From JAIVHC01 sp049975505 (GTDB taxonomy: Bacteria; Desulfobacterota; Desulfuromonadia; Desulfuromonadales; Desulfuromonadaceae), in assembly GCA_049975505.1 (NCBI GenBank), contig JBNGCY010000020.1:1-33006 (forward strand): 33,006 nucleotides of DNA, in the 5' to 3' direction. Positions 1-9,707 of this stretch are shown one piece after another. Made by a program: the position numbers and the translations under genes. Positions within the stretch are counted from its first letter, which is position 1. Every line of letters begins with the position of its first letter. The notes under the pieces are model-generated. The model made no database searches and was not told the origin of the DNA. It was given only the letters and a program-made list of their open reading frames with translations.

Positions 1-51
1 AACCGGAATAGATTTACAAGGCGCCTGGATTATAATACTATCCAGCCCACG

Positions 52-1230
52 ATGAGTGCACGCAGAATTCAGACATATATAGCCAGGGAAATCGGGATCA
101 ATTTTGTGCTCAGTCTGATCCTTTTCACCTTTATCGTGCTCTTAAGCCGTCTGCTCAAACTTACAGACCTGGTTATCGGCAGTGGCGTATCTCTGGCCTC
201 TGTGGCAAGGCTTTTTCTCGCTCTTCTGCCTTCGTTCATGCTTATCACCATGCCACTGTCATTCCTTCTCGCTGTCCTGCTCACCTTTGCACGCATGTCA
301 GCTGACAGTGAAATCGTGGCCATGAAGGCATGCGGTATCAGTGTGTATAAAATGGCATATCCGGTCCTGATCCTGGCCCTGCTGGTGTGTGGCGCCACAG
401 CATATCTTTCCGCCTACGCTGAATCCACTGGGCACCGTACCATGCGCGATATTGCAGTGAATGTCGCGATGGACAAGGCTGCGAGCGCGATAAGGGCTCA
501 GGAGTTTAACGATGATTTTCCCGGACTGACAATTTTTGCCGACAAGGTGTACAAAGATACCAATCAACTCGAAGGGGTATTCATCAGCGATACCCGCATG
601 GATGAAAAACACACGATTATAGCTGCATCAAGGGGTAAACTCGTAACGGACAGGACCTCTGATTCCATGTTGCTGCATCTCAGGGATGGATCCATTCACC
701 GGGATGCCGATAACACGGATAAGAACGGTCTGCAGATTATCAATTTTTCCACCTACGATATAATTATTTCCATGGAAAACGCCGCAGCTCAGGACTCTGG
801 CGCGACCTTACGCCCAAAGTTGCAGACTCTGCCGCAACTGTGGGACTCATTGCAGCAGAGCACCGCGGATCAAAGGCAATATCGGCGCGAACTGCGAGCG
901 GAGATCCACGAACGTCTGATAATGCCGCTCTCCCCTCTGTTCTTCAGCCTGATTGCTATTCCTCTGGGGATAAGCTCCCACCGTTCCAATAGGGGTGCCG
1001 GCTTTGCTTTATCCCTTACGGTCTTTATGGTCTACTATATGCTTTTAACCATTGCGAAGACACTTGTGGTTGAACAGGGATGGCCTGCAACCGCAACCAT
1101 GTGGATCCCGATTCTCGGGTTCGGAATATGCGGTATGCTCCTGCTCATAGCCACCGCTGAAGAACGTCCTTTTAATCCCATTAAAAATGCCATCGCTTTG
1201 CTGAAAAACAGGTGTGGGGAAACGGGATAG
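52..1230 (+). CDS. lptF: LPS export ABC transporter permease LptF
   Basis: LptF is one of two inner-membrane permeases of the LptB2FG transporter, which extracts LPS from the inner membrane and feeds it to the periplasmic Lpt bridge. The 392-residue protein has the family layout: three N-terminal membrane helices (about 13-35, 50-78, 100-122), a periplasmic beta-rich domain (about 125-285), and three C-terminal helices (about 292-380). The stretch reading LLSRLLKLTDLV near residue 30 and SADSEIVAMKACG near residue 84 are typical of LptF/LptG (YjgP/YjgQ). The ATG at 52 is accepted because the N-terminus aligns with the family, but no good ribosome binding site precedes it. A TATAAT at 31-36 could be a -10 element, without a convincing -35. 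lptG follows 36 bases downstream on the same strand. F versus G is assigned by gene order and resemblance and could be swapped. Confidence 0.9.
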   Translation: MSARRIQTYIAREIGINFVLSLILFTFIVLLSRLLKLTDLVIGSGVSLASVARLFLALLPSFMLITMPLSFLLAVLLTFARMSADSEIVAMKACGISVYKMAYPVLILALLVCGATAYLSAYAESTGHRTMRDIAVNVAMDKAASAIRAQEFNDDFPGLTIFADKVYKDTNQLEGVFISDTRMDEKHTIIAASRGKLVTDRTSDSMLLHLRDGSIHRDADNTDKNGLQIINFSTYDIIISMENAAAQDSGATLRPKLQTLPQLWDSLQQSTADQRQYRRELRAEIHERLIMPLSPLFFSLIAIPLGISSHRSNRGAGFALSLTVFMVYYMLLTIAKTLVVEQGWPATATMWIPILGFGICGMLLLIATAEERPFNPIKNAIALLKNRCGETG

Positions 1231-1235
1231 CCCTT

Positions 1236-1263
1236 TAATCCGATACTTTCTGCGAAAGCATCA
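1236..1263. repeat. Short dispersed palindromic repeat, copy 1
   Basis: A 28-base segment between lptF and lptG matches 16340-16367 at 24 of 28 positions in the same orientation. It can fold into a small hairpin: GATACTTTC, loop TGC, GAAAGCATC, with one A-C mismatch. The second copy directly abuts a larger repeat element at 16214-16339, so this copy may be an isolated end of that element. It ends four bases before the lptG start codon, so it lies where the lptG ribosome binding site should be. Confidence 0.6.
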
Positions 1264-1266
1264 AGC

Positions 1267-2349
1267 ATGACTATTCTGCAACGATATCTGTTAGGTACCT
1301 TCAGCCGCATTGTCGCTCTCTCATTGAGTTCATTCTGCGCGGTATACCTGCTTATAGATTTTTTTGGACGTGTGGATAATTTTCTGGAACACGATGCGCA
1401 GCTTTCCCTTTATTTCATCTACTTCGGCGCCAAACTGCCCCTTATAATCTCGCAGGTACTCCCTCTTGCGGTGCTGATGGGGGTTTTTCTTACCCTGGGA
1501 GGATTTGCCAAAACCAACGAACTCACCGCAATGCGTGCCGGAGGTGTAGGTCTGCCTCGCATTGTTACACCGGTCATCGCTATAGCATGCCTTATCGGCG
1601 CCGGGCACTTCATGCTGAATGAATATGTTGTCCCGCCAGGGGTGAAAACGTTCAACCATATTATGCGGGTTGAAGTAAAGGGGAAACCGGCTGCACTGGA
1701 GAAACGCCAGGATCTGTGGTTTCGTGACCGCGATACTATGTATCACGCCGATTTAACCATCAGCAACACCAAAGCTCTGCATGGCATAAGTATCTACGAA
1801 CTAAATACAGAATTTAAGCACAAGCGCAACATCAAGGCTGAAAAAGCGATCTATACCGGGACATCGTGGGAGGCTCACAATGCCATAGTACGCGAATTCA
1901 ACCCCGATACCGGATTGTTGAAGCGCGAATTCCATACAGACAAAATCGCGATCGATCTCAATAAAACTCCGGAAGATTTCAGCTCCACCGAAAATGAGGC
2001 TGAAGAACTCAGTTTTGCCGAGTTGCGCGATATCTCGCGTCAGTTGAAAAAAGCAGGATTAAACAATTCAAAATATGTCGTGGATATGCAAGCTAAACTG
2101 GCCCAACCGCTGACATCACTGATTATGGCTCTTCTGGGGATACCATTTGCGCTGCAGAAATCGCGTAATATCAATCTGGGTCTGGGCATCTCCGTGTGTA
2201 TCATGATCGGAATGGCATTTTTCGTGACCCAATCCACCCTTATCGCTTTCGGATATGCTGAAATTCTCCCTCCCCTTCTCGCCGCGTGGGCAGCAGATAT
2301 CATATTCCTGCTCCTCAGTGTTTTCCTGATTCTTTCAACGCGCGAATAG
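1267..2349 (+). CDS. lptG: LPS export ABC transporter permease LptG
   Basis: LptG is the second permease of the LptB2FG LPS exporter. The 360-residue product shows the same architecture as its neighbour: three N-terminal helices (about 12-34, 52-78, 98-120), a periplasmic jelly-roll region (about 125-270), and three C-terminal helices (about 275-297, 303-325, 330-356). LPLAVLMGVFLTLGGFAKTNEL near 59-80 and the AMRAGG segment that follows are family hallmarks. The start at 1267 leaves a 36-base gap after lptF, which supports one transcript. That gap contains a short repeat instead of a clear ribosome binding site. A strong terminator 28 bases past the stop closes the operon. The LptB ATPase for this pair is encoded about 12 kb away at 14214. 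Confidence 0.9.
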   Translation: MTILQRYLLGTFSRIVALSLSSFCAVYLLIDFFGRVDNFLEHDAQLSLYFIYFGAKLPLIISQVLPLAVLMGVFLTLGGFAKTNELTAMRAGGVGLPRIVTPVIAIACLIGAGHFMLNEYVVPPGVKTFNHIMRVEVKGKPAALEKRQDLWFRDRDTMYHADLTISNTKALHGISIYELNTEFKHKRNIKAEKAIYTGTSWEAHNAIVREFNPDTGLLKREFHTDKIAIDLNKTPEDFSSTENEAEELSFAELRDISRQLKKAGLNNSKYVVDMQAKLAQPLTSLIMALLGIPFALQKSRNINLGLGISVCIMIGMAFFVTQSTLIAFGYAEILPPLLAAWAADIIFLLLSVFLILSTRE

Positions 2350-2376
2350 AGTCACCCTTCTTACCATCATCTGCCA

Positions 2377-2422
2377 TATAAAGAAGCCCCGTAGATGTTA
2401 GCATCTGCGGGGCTTCTTTATA
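2377..2422. terminator. Strong two-way intrinsic terminator between lptG and ahcY
   Basis: Two 21-base arms (2377-2397 and 2402-2422) pair at 20 positions plus one G-T wobble around the loop TTAG. The base of the stem is rich in A on the left and T on the right, so either strand gives a GC-rich hairpin followed by a U-rich tail. It lies between the convergent stops of lptG (+) and ahcY (-) and probably ends both transcripts. Confidence 0.92.
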
Positions 2423-2440
2423 CGCATCGGCCTGATTTAT

Positions 2441-3859
<1,419 letters not shown>

Positions 3860-3975
3860 TGTGATCACCTATTTCTGAACAGTTAGGGGGGTAAAAAAAG
3901 CATCTTATCTGATTCATCGGGGTATTTATCCTAGCATATCAACCTGCCAAGCTTAAGACATAACCTGCAATGGCT

Positions 3976-5145
3976 TTACAGGCCGGCACGACTTTTGAGC
4001 GATTCTATGCGATCGGTCTTTTCCCAGGTAAAATTGGGGAGTTCCCGGCCGAAATGACCGTATGCCGCCGTCTGGGCGTAAATGGGGCGCAGCAGATCCA
4101 GGGTTTCAATTATCGCCGCCGGACGCAGATCAAATTCTTCACGCACGATTTTGGCAATTCTATCGGGTTCAATAGCCCCAGTACCGAAGGTGTTGATCAT
4201 CACCGACACAGGATCCGCCACCCCGATCGCGTAGGCAATCTGCACTTCACAACAGCGCGCCAGCCCTGCGGCAACAATGTTTTTCGCTACATAACGCCCC
4301 ATGTATGAGGCACTCCGATCCACCTTGGAAGGATCCTTGCCGGAGAACGCCCCGCCGCCGTGGGAGCCCTGCCCGCCATAGGTATCCACAATGATTTTAC
4401 GTCCGGTAAGACCGCAGTCACCCATGGGACCCCCCACCACAAATCGACCGGTGGGATTGATAAAGTACTTGGTGTTAATATCCATCAGTTCAGAGGGAAG
4501 AACCTTTTTAACCACCTCTTCCATGACCGCTTCTTCCACCATCTTATGTGTAGCGGCAGGCGTATGCTGTGTGGATACAACCACGGCGTCGATGCGCTTC
4601 GGGGTATGCCCCTCATATTCGATGGAGACCTGCGCTTTGCTGTCGGGACGCAGGATATCGACGATCTTTTCTTTGCGCACTTTACTCAGCTGACTGGTCA
4701 GGGCATGGGCGTACATTATCGGCATCGGCATCAACTGCGGAGTATCATCACAGGCATAACCGAACATAAGCCCCTGGTCTCCGGCACCCTGCTCCAGACA
4801 CAAACCCTGTCCCGGAGTTACCCCCTGGGAGATATCCGGCGACTGACGATCCAGAGTGGTGAGAACCGCACAGGTATCCGCATCAAAGCCCATCTCGGAA
4901 CTGACATAACCGATATTGCGGATGGTATTGCGGGCAACCTCCTGATAGTCCACATGGGCATGCGTGGTGATTTCGCCGGCAAGAACCACAAGTCCGGTGT
5001 TAATCAGGGTTTCACAGGCCACGCGCGAATGCTTATCCTGCTCGAGGATGGCATCAAGAATAGCATCCGATATCTGATCGGCCATTTTATCCGGATGACC
5101 TTCACTTACAGATTCGGAGGTGAACATATAATCCGTCATTGACAT
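3976..5145 (-). CDS. metK: S-adenosylmethionine synthetase
   Basis: MetK makes S-adenosylmethionine from methionine and ATP in the cytosol. The 389 residues carry GHPDKMADQ near 16-24 (catalytic His and metal-binding residues), the acidic signature GYACDDTPQLMPMP near 129-142, and the glycine-rich P-loop-like GGGAFSGKDPSKVDRSASY near 264-282. Length and domain order match bacterial MetK. The ATG at 5145 is preceded by AGAAAGG about 11 bases upstream. A second in-frame ATG two codons in is possible. It lies between ptsI and ahcY, all on the minus strand. The roughly 100-base leader between ptsI and metK shows small hairpins but no SAM-riboswitch core that I can recognise. Confidence 0.97.
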   Translation of the reverse strand: MSMTDYMFTSESVSEGHPDKMADQISDAILDAILEQDKHSRVACETLINTGLVVLAGEITTHAHVDYQEVARNTIRNIGYVSSEMGFDADTCAVLTTLDRQSPDISQGVTPGQGLCLEQGAGDQGLMFGYACDDTPQLMPMPIMYAHALTSQLSKVRKEKIVDILRPDSKAQVSIEYEGHTPKRIDAVVVSTQHTPAATHKMVEEAVMEEVVKKVLPSELMDINTKYFINPTGRFVVGGPMGDCGLTGRKIIVDTYGGQGSHGGGAFSGKDPSKVDRSASYMGRYVAKNIVAAGLARCCEVQIAYAIGVADPVSVMINTFGTGAIEPDRIAKIVREEFDLRPAAIIETLDLLRPIYAQTAAYGHFGRELPNFTWEKTDRIESLKSRAGL

Positions 5146-5214
5146 AGTGTGAGTACCTTTCTGATGTTATCGCATAATCTTGATATTATGTTAAAGGTCA
5201 GGTTCTATCCGAAA

Positions 5215-5233
5215 GCCTCCAGGCTCTGGTGGC
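5215..5233 (-). terminator. Weak hairpin between ptsI and metK
   Basis: Two 8-base arms (5215-5222 and 5226-5233) pair at seven of eight positions around a 3-base loop. On the minus strand the stem is followed only by TTTCGG, so this is at best a weak terminator or attenuator for transcripts running from ptsI toward metK. Confidence 0.35.
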
Positions 5234-5249
5234 ATCTAACGGATATGGA

Positions 5250-7010
5250 TCAATAATCCAGGTCTGGATCTGCCTGGGGCAAATATTCTGCCAGTCTTTT
5301 TTTCAATATCCGCAGAACATCAGCAGCGGTTTTCTGTTCCAGAAGGGTGCCAAGCAACTCATCATTGTAAGAGGTATTCCACTGGCGAATCAGTTTCTTG
5401 ACCCGGGAAATTCCCTGACTGCTCATGGATAGCTGCGTATAGCCCAGAGCTATCAGAACAATACTGAACATGGGTTCTGCTGCCATTTCGCCACAGACAC
5501 ACAGATCAACATCCGCTTTTTCGGCACAGGCAGCTATGCGTCTCAAAGCACGGAGAATGGCAGGATGAAAAGGCTCGTACAGGTAAGCCACGTGTTCATT
5601 GCCGCGATCCACCGCGAGGCAATACTGAATGAGATCATTGGTACCGATGGAAAAGAAATCCACTTCGGAGGCCAGAATATCCGCAATAAACACTGCTGAA
5701 GGGGTTTCAACCATGATGCCGATTTCGATATCACGCTTGAAATCAACGCCTTCAGCATCAAGCTCATCCATCACCTGCGCCACAATTTTTCTGCACGTTC
5801 TGACTTCGGCCAGACCTGAAATCATAGGAAACATCAAACGCACATTGCCGAATGCGGATGCGCGTAAAATGGCACGCAGCTGGATATGAAACAACTCCTT
5901 TTCCCATAGAGACAGACGTATAGAGCGCAACCCCATCGCCGGATTGGACTCATCATCCAGGCAGATGGCATTAACAAATTTATCTCCCCCGATATCCAGA
6001 GTGCGGATAGTCACCGGGTAGGGCGCAAAGAGTTCCGCAGCCTTTTTATACGAAAGAAACTGCTCCTCTTCAGTGGGCGGTTTGGAGCGCGCCATGTACA
6101 TAAATTCGGTGCGCAACAGGCCGATCCCCTGGGCTCCATTACTCAGGGCGATATCTGCTTCCTGGAGAAATTCGATATTCGCCTGCATGGAAATGTGCTT
6201 GCCATCCGCGGTAACTGCGGGCAGTTCGCAGTAATTGCGCAGTTCTTTGCGGTAAAATTCGTAGCGTCTTTTAAGCTCAAGATATTTTTTAAGCGTAGCT
6301 TTGTCAGGATTACATACGATTATGCCGCTGTTGCCATCCACGATTACTGCGGTATTGTCCGCGACCTGGCGGGTGATTTTTTCCAGCCCGACCACTGCCG
6401 GGATTTCCATGGAGCGCGCCAGTATTGCGGTATGTGAAGTTCTCCCTCCCAGGTCGGTTACAAAGGCCACGACATTTTCCGCATCAAGCTGACATGTGTC
6501 CGCCGGAGAGAGGTCATGCGCCACAATCACCGAGCGCCGCTCCAGTTCACCGACCTGAGGCTGTTCCATACCTTGAATGTTGCGGATAATTCTCTCGCCC
6601 ACCAGCTCAACATCGGAACCGCGCTCGCGCAGATACTCATCCTCAATCTGCTCAAAAACCGTGACAAAACGGCGCAATACTTGCTTAAGGGCACCAGCGG
6701 CGTTAATCAGCTCCGAACGGATCCGTTCGACAGTCGAATCAATAAGCATCTTGTCATTGAGGATGAGCAGCTGAGTATCAATAATATAAAAATGCTCCGT
6801 TTTACTCTGGCGCATCAGCTCCTGCTGTACGTTTACCAACTGCTCTCTGGAGCGCTCAACCGCATCGAGGAAAATGCGTATTTCCTCATCAACCTGTGAA
6901 GCATCAATGGCATGCTCCTGCACCGAAACACGGCTGCGATCAAGAAGGCGCACCTCGCCTATAGCTATCCCCGGTGAAGCAGCAATACCTGTGAAGGTTG
7001 TCTGTTCCAT
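5250..7010 (-). CDS. ptsI: PTS enzyme I (phosphoenolpyruvate-protein phosphotransferase)
   Basis: Enzyme I takes phosphate from PEP and passes it to HPr, starting every PTS phosphorelay. The 586-residue protein is full length. It has the HPr-binding N-terminal domain, the phospho-histidine motif GGRTSHTAI with His193, the PEP-site region GIGLLRTEFMYM near 296-307, the signature DFFSIGTNDLIQYCLAVDRGNE near 451-472, and the catalytic Cys506 in CVCGEMA. There is no N-terminal GAF domain, so this is the sugar-type enzyme I and not PtsP. ptsH ends only six bases before the ATG, so the pair is surely co-transcribed and possibly coupled. It probably phosphorylates, through HPr, both the IIA-Man and IIA-Ntr proteins encoded upstream, because no other enzyme I is in the window. 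Confidence 0.97.
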   Translation of the reverse strand: MEQTTFTGIAASPGIAIGEVRLLDRSRVSVQEHAIDASQVDEEIRIFLDAVERSREQLVNVQQELMRQSKTEHFYIIDTQLLILNDKMLIDSTVERIRSELINAAGALKQVLRRFVTVFEQIEDEYLRERGSDVELVGERIIRNIQGMEQPQVGELERRSVIVAHDLSPADTCQLDAENVVAFVTDLGGRTSHTAILARSMEIPAVVGLEKITRQVADNTAVIVDGNSGIIVCNPDKATLKKYLELKRRYEFYRKELRNYCELPAVTADGKHISMQANIEFLQEADIALSNGAQGIGLLRTEFMYMARSKPPTEEEQFLSYKKAAELFAPYPVTIRTLDIGGDKFVNAICLDDESNPAMGLRSIRLSLWEKELFHIQLRAILRASAFGNVRLMFPMISGLAEVRTCRKIVAQVMDELDAEGVDFKRDIEIGIMVETPSAVFIADILASEVDFFSIGTNDLIQYCLAVDRGNEHVAYLYEPFHPAILRALRRIAACAEKADVDLCVCGEMAAEPMFSIVLIALGYTQLSMSSQGISRVKKLIRQWNTSYNDELLGTLLEQKTAADVLRILKKRLAEYLPQADPDLDY

Positions 7011-7016
7011 AATAAA

Positions 7017-7289
7017 TCAATCTTCGCCGAATTTATCGTCTATCAGGGCCTGAAGGGCATCCAGAGCGTCTTTGGCATCCTCTCCCTGGGTCTGGATCAC
7101 AATGGATGTTCCCTTGGGTGCAGCCAGCATCAATATACCCATAATGCTTTTCCCGTTCACCTTCTCACCGTCTTTTTCAATAAAAATTTCACAGCTGAAC
7201 TTATTTGCAAGCTGAACAAACTGTGCAGCTGCCCGGGCATGGAGGCCGAGACGGTTCTGGATAACAAGCTCTTTTTGTTCACAATCCAT
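7017..7289 (-). CDS. ptsH: Phosphocarrier protein HPr
   Basis: HPr is the small cytosolic carrier between enzyme I and the IIA proteins. The 90 residues keep both regulatory sites: His17 in GLHARAAAQ, phosphorylated by enzyme I, and Ser48 in NGKSIMGILML, the target of HPr kinase. The presence of hprK four kilobases upstream in the same gene run makes Ser48 phosphorylation likely. It lies between the IID gene and ptsI with short gaps (38 and 6 bases). The ribosome binding site before ATG 7289 is weak. Confidence 0.96.
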   Translation of the reverse strand: MDCEQKELVIQNRLGLHARAAAQFVQLANKFSCEIFIEKDGEKVNGKSIMGILMLAAPKGTSIVIQTQGEDAKDALDALQALIDDKFGED

Positions 7290-7327
7290 AAAAAACCAAC
7301 CTTATATGGGAAAAACAGCGATGGAAT

Positions 7328-8095
7328 TTAAACTAAACAGCCGGCAGAACAGAATAACATCAGTGTCATCCCCAGGATAACCACAACCGGGATTTTGTGC
7401 CGCAACAGCCATATGCTGACACCGATCAGTACCAGCACAGCACCAGCAAGAGCAGCGGACTCGGCCGGTTTGGTATTCAAGTCGACGCTGATTTCATGCC
7501 AGGCCAGAGCAGAGATAACTCCAAGAAGTACCATGCTGAACTGTTTCACCCTGACTGCAAAATTAGCCAGATGCAGTTGCTGAATAAGTGCAACAACCTG
7601 GGCACCGCGTACATATCCAAGGATGCTGCCTCCCAGTCGAACCAGAGTCGTCGGCAGGGTAAACAAAAGCACAACAGCCAACGGAGCCCATACAAGCCCC
7701 AGCAGCGTCAGGATAACTGCGGTCAATGCCGCCAGGGGACGCAATCCACCCCAGAACAGAGCATCCCCCACTGCAGCAACAGGAGCCATCACCGCAGCGA
7801 TAAATTCGTCCGCCCCGATAACAACATATTCTCCCTGTTCCTGTTTTTCGTGCAAAGAGAGTTGAGCCGCAAGCACCGTGGGGGCGCAGAATACATTAGT
7901 GTTAAAATACCCTATGCGTCCGGCCGAGCTTCTTGGCGTGCGTCTCTTCTCAGCCGGGGGGCAAACCTCATTCTGGCGCCATGGAAGCATAATCCACGTG
8001 CTCCCTATCCCCTGGAAGACACGAAAATTCCAGCATAGCTGTAAAAACAGACAGCGCAGATTCAATCTGAGCAGTTTTTTTACCACTCCATGCAT
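7328..8095 (-). CDS. Mannose-family PTS component IID
   Basis: IID is the second integral-membrane subunit of a mannose/fructose/sorbose-type PTS permease and works with IIC to move sugar across the inner membrane. The N-terminal amphipathic part (LRLNLRCLFLQLCWNFRVFQGIG) and the sequence FNTNVFCAPTVLAAQLSLHE near 65-84 fit the family. APVAAVGDALFWGGLRPLAAL near 104-124 is the most conserved stretch. Hydrophobic segments lie at about 120-150, 188-205 and 213-252. At 255 residues it is somewhat shorter than classic ManZ proteins (about 275-285). It begins four bases after the IIC stop. A run of seven A lies just after the start codon in the coding strand. The substrate cannot be read from the sequence. 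Confidence 0.9.
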   Translation of the reverse strand: MHGVVKKLLRLNLRCLFLQLCWNFRVFQGIGSTWIMLPWRQNEVCPPAEKRRTPRSSAGRIGYFNTNVFCAPTVLAAQLSLHEKQEQGEYVVIGADEFIAAVMAPVAAVGDALFWGGLRPLAALTAVILTLLGLVWAPLAVVLLFTLPTTLVRLGGSILGYVRGAQVVALIQQLHLANFAVRVKQFSMVLLGVISALAWHEISVDLNTKPAESAALAGAVLVLIGVSIWLLRHKIPVVVILGMTLMLFCSAGCLV

Positions 8096-8099
8096 ATAT

Positions 8100-8825
8100 T
8101 CAGACCAGAGTTAAAAAATATGTTATGCCAAAACCGGCACCAAACAAAATAACTGCGTGACGTACTCTTATGCAGGCAAATACGGCGGCAACACCGGCAA
8201 GGATTGCGGCATACAGGGGAATATAAGAAACCTGTAGGGTTAATCCGGCAAAATACGGCACTACCAGAACAACGCTTGCCAGGGTTGCACTTAAAATAAC
8301 TATCTGACCCAATACCCCGGCAAAAATGAAATTGGCCAGCCCGGCAAGATTCGCCCAGCGCAAACAGGTTCCAAGGTCAGACACCCTTCCACTTTCCAGT
8401 CGGATTCCCAAACGATGCTGAATTCTTCCGTTCATATGTCGCGCCCCGATGTCCAGCAAGCGCCCTAAAGGGGCAAATACTGCGGCAAAGAACACTATAA
8501 TCACCATCAAAATCTGCGGCGGAAACATGGAGTCCAAGCCGGAGTTGAACCCGCAGAACAAAAACACTGCCGCAATAGTGGCCTGGGTATCGTCCGGTGC
8601 CACAGTCGCTCCAACCGGGAGCCGCATCAACCACAGAAGCTCCATAATTGCTCCCATCAGGAGCCCGGCGGCATAATCTCCCATGATAAGGCCGCACAGG
8701 GGACCACATACAATCGGACGGCACAGCAACGTCTGAGCCATGGCGGTTCTATCCAGTGCGCCAGCAATGACAAGGGCAGCAAGCAGCGCCCATTGCAACA
8801 CACTCAGATCAACTGCCCAGTTCAT
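8100..8825 (-). CDS. Mannose-family PTS component IIC
   Basis: IIC is the main membrane subunit of the mannose-family permease. The product is almost entirely hydrophobic. It contains ALDRTAMAQTLLCRPIVCGPLCG near 24-46, then a helix with GAIMELLWLMRLPVGATVAPDDTQATI, typical of ManY/AgaW-type proteins. The frame is open to 8867, but ATG 8825 (MNWAVDLSVLQW) gives the natural family start. That start lies inside the end of the IIB gene (17-base overlap), which suggests translational coupling. The IIC/IID pair sits among regulatory PTS genes and not in a sugar-use operon, and no sugar-catabolic enzyme is nearby. Confidence 0.9.
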   Translation of the reverse strand: MNWAVDLSVLQWALLAALVIAGALDRTAMAQTLLCRPIVCGPLCGLIMGDYAAGLLMGAIMELLWLMRLPVGATVAPDDTQATIAAVFLFCGFNSGLDSMFPPQILMVIIVFFAAVFAPLGRLLDIGARHMNGRIQHRLGIRLESGRVSDLGTCLRWANLAGLANFIFAGVLGQIVILSATLASVVLVVPYFAGLTLQVSYIPLYAAILAGVAAVFACIRVRHAVILFGAGFGITYFLTLV

Positions 8826-9297
8826 GGCAATTACAATCCCAGCACTGGACCCGATCCGTAGGTACACACTGTGCAGTTACCTCTACCCCCATGGCCGAAA
8901 AACGATCCAGAATCCGCATATCTTGTTCATCCACTGCCAAGGTGCGGGATATGCAACGCTTGCCCTGTTCCAGATGCATATTCCCCAGATTCAGACGTGA
9001 AAACTCGAGACCGCTTTCATACGCACTCAGGGCATCCTGCGGTGTCGCAAACAACAGAAGTAAATTGTGCCGCCTTTCAAGATGGCGTTGACTCAAGGCG
9101 GGCAGCTCATCCAGTGAACAGATTTTAACCTGGAGGTGATCCGGCACACATCCGAGCATGAGCTGTTTACGAAACGGATCAGATGCAATGGCGTCATTGA
9201 CGACGATAATATAATCCGCATGTACATGCGGTATCCACGCTTCAAGCACCTGACCATGGATCAGGCGATTGTCAACCCGCGCCAGTACTACCGACAT
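8809..9297 (-). CDS. Mannose-family PTS component IIB
   Basis: IIB is the cytosolic subunit that receives phosphate from IIA-Man and hands it to the incoming sugar. The N-terminus VLARVDNRLIHGQVLEAW carries the phospho-histidine (His14) in the RLIHGQV motif found across the family. The roughly 162-residue length is normal. ATG 9297 shares its A with the TGA of the IIA gene (TGATG), and an in-frame GTG lies immediately before it. The 3' end overlaps IIC by 17 bases. The C-terminal tail (CWDCNCHELGS) is unusually cysteine-rich (three Cys within about six residues), which I do not recall from classic ManX/AgaV proteins. Confidence 0.92.
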   Translation of the reverse strand: MSVVLARVDNRLIHGQVLEAWIPHVHADYIIVVNDAIASDPFRKQLMLGCVPDHLQVKICSLDELPALSQRHLERRHNLLLLFATPQDALSAYESGLEFSRLNLGNMHLEQGKRCISRTLAVDEQDMRILDRFSAMGVEVTAQCVPTDRVQCWDCNCHELGS

Positions 9298-9707
9298 CAC
9301 CCCTCCATTCCGCCCAGTATGTCCCGGGCATTTATGATACTTTTTTGTGCATAACGCTGCAGAAAGTCAGCGAGGGTATCCACCTTCATGGAATCTCTGC
9401 TACTGCAGAATTTCAATACCATGGGGAGATTTACTCCGTTGAGAACTTCAACGCCGGGCTTGTTCAGAAAGCGGTTGGATATATTCGCCGGTGTTCCGCC
9501 AAACATATCTGTCATGATCAGAACCCCGTCTCCGTCTGCATCGACCTCTTCAATGGCCTGACTCAACTGTGTATATACAGCTTCAGGATCAGCACCGCGC
9601 TCTATCGCCAGTGCCCGCGCCTGTGGTAACGGCCCCATAATGGATGTGGCGGAGCGCAGGATCTCAGCTGCGATCCCGCCATGTGCTGTAATTATCAGTC
9701 CGACCAT
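9297..9707 (-). CDS. Mannose-family PTS component IIA
   Basis: IIA-Man accepts phosphate from HPr. The 136-residue protein begins MVGLIITAHGGIA, with the phosphorylatable His9. It also has MTDMFGGTPAN near 65-75, where Asp67 is the conserved active-site aspartate. It is a stand-alone IIA, not fused to IIB as in E. coli ManX. The ATG overlaps the rapZ stop (TAATG) and its own stop overlaps the IIB start. In many related bacteria a lone IIA-Man serves only for regulation, but here the complete IIB, IIC and IID set follows it. Confidence 0.94.
   Translation of the reverse strand: MVGLIITAHGGIAAEILRSATSIMGPLPQARALAIERGADPEAVYTQLSQAIEEVDADGDGVLIMTDMFGGTPANISNRFLNKPGVEVLNGVNLPMVLKFCSSRDSMKVDTLADFLQRYAQKSIINARDILGGMEG

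Noticed and set aside
3869..3975. SAH or SAM riboswitch before ahcY
   Set aside because: The gap between metK and ahcY and the metK leader (5146-5249) lack the conserved cores I know for these riboswitches; only small hairpins and G/A runs are present.
4360..5142. 260-codon open frame antisense to metK
   Set aside because: It lies wholly inside metK, has no recognisable domain, and its low-complexity His/Arg/Gly makeup is the usual mirror of a conserved gene.
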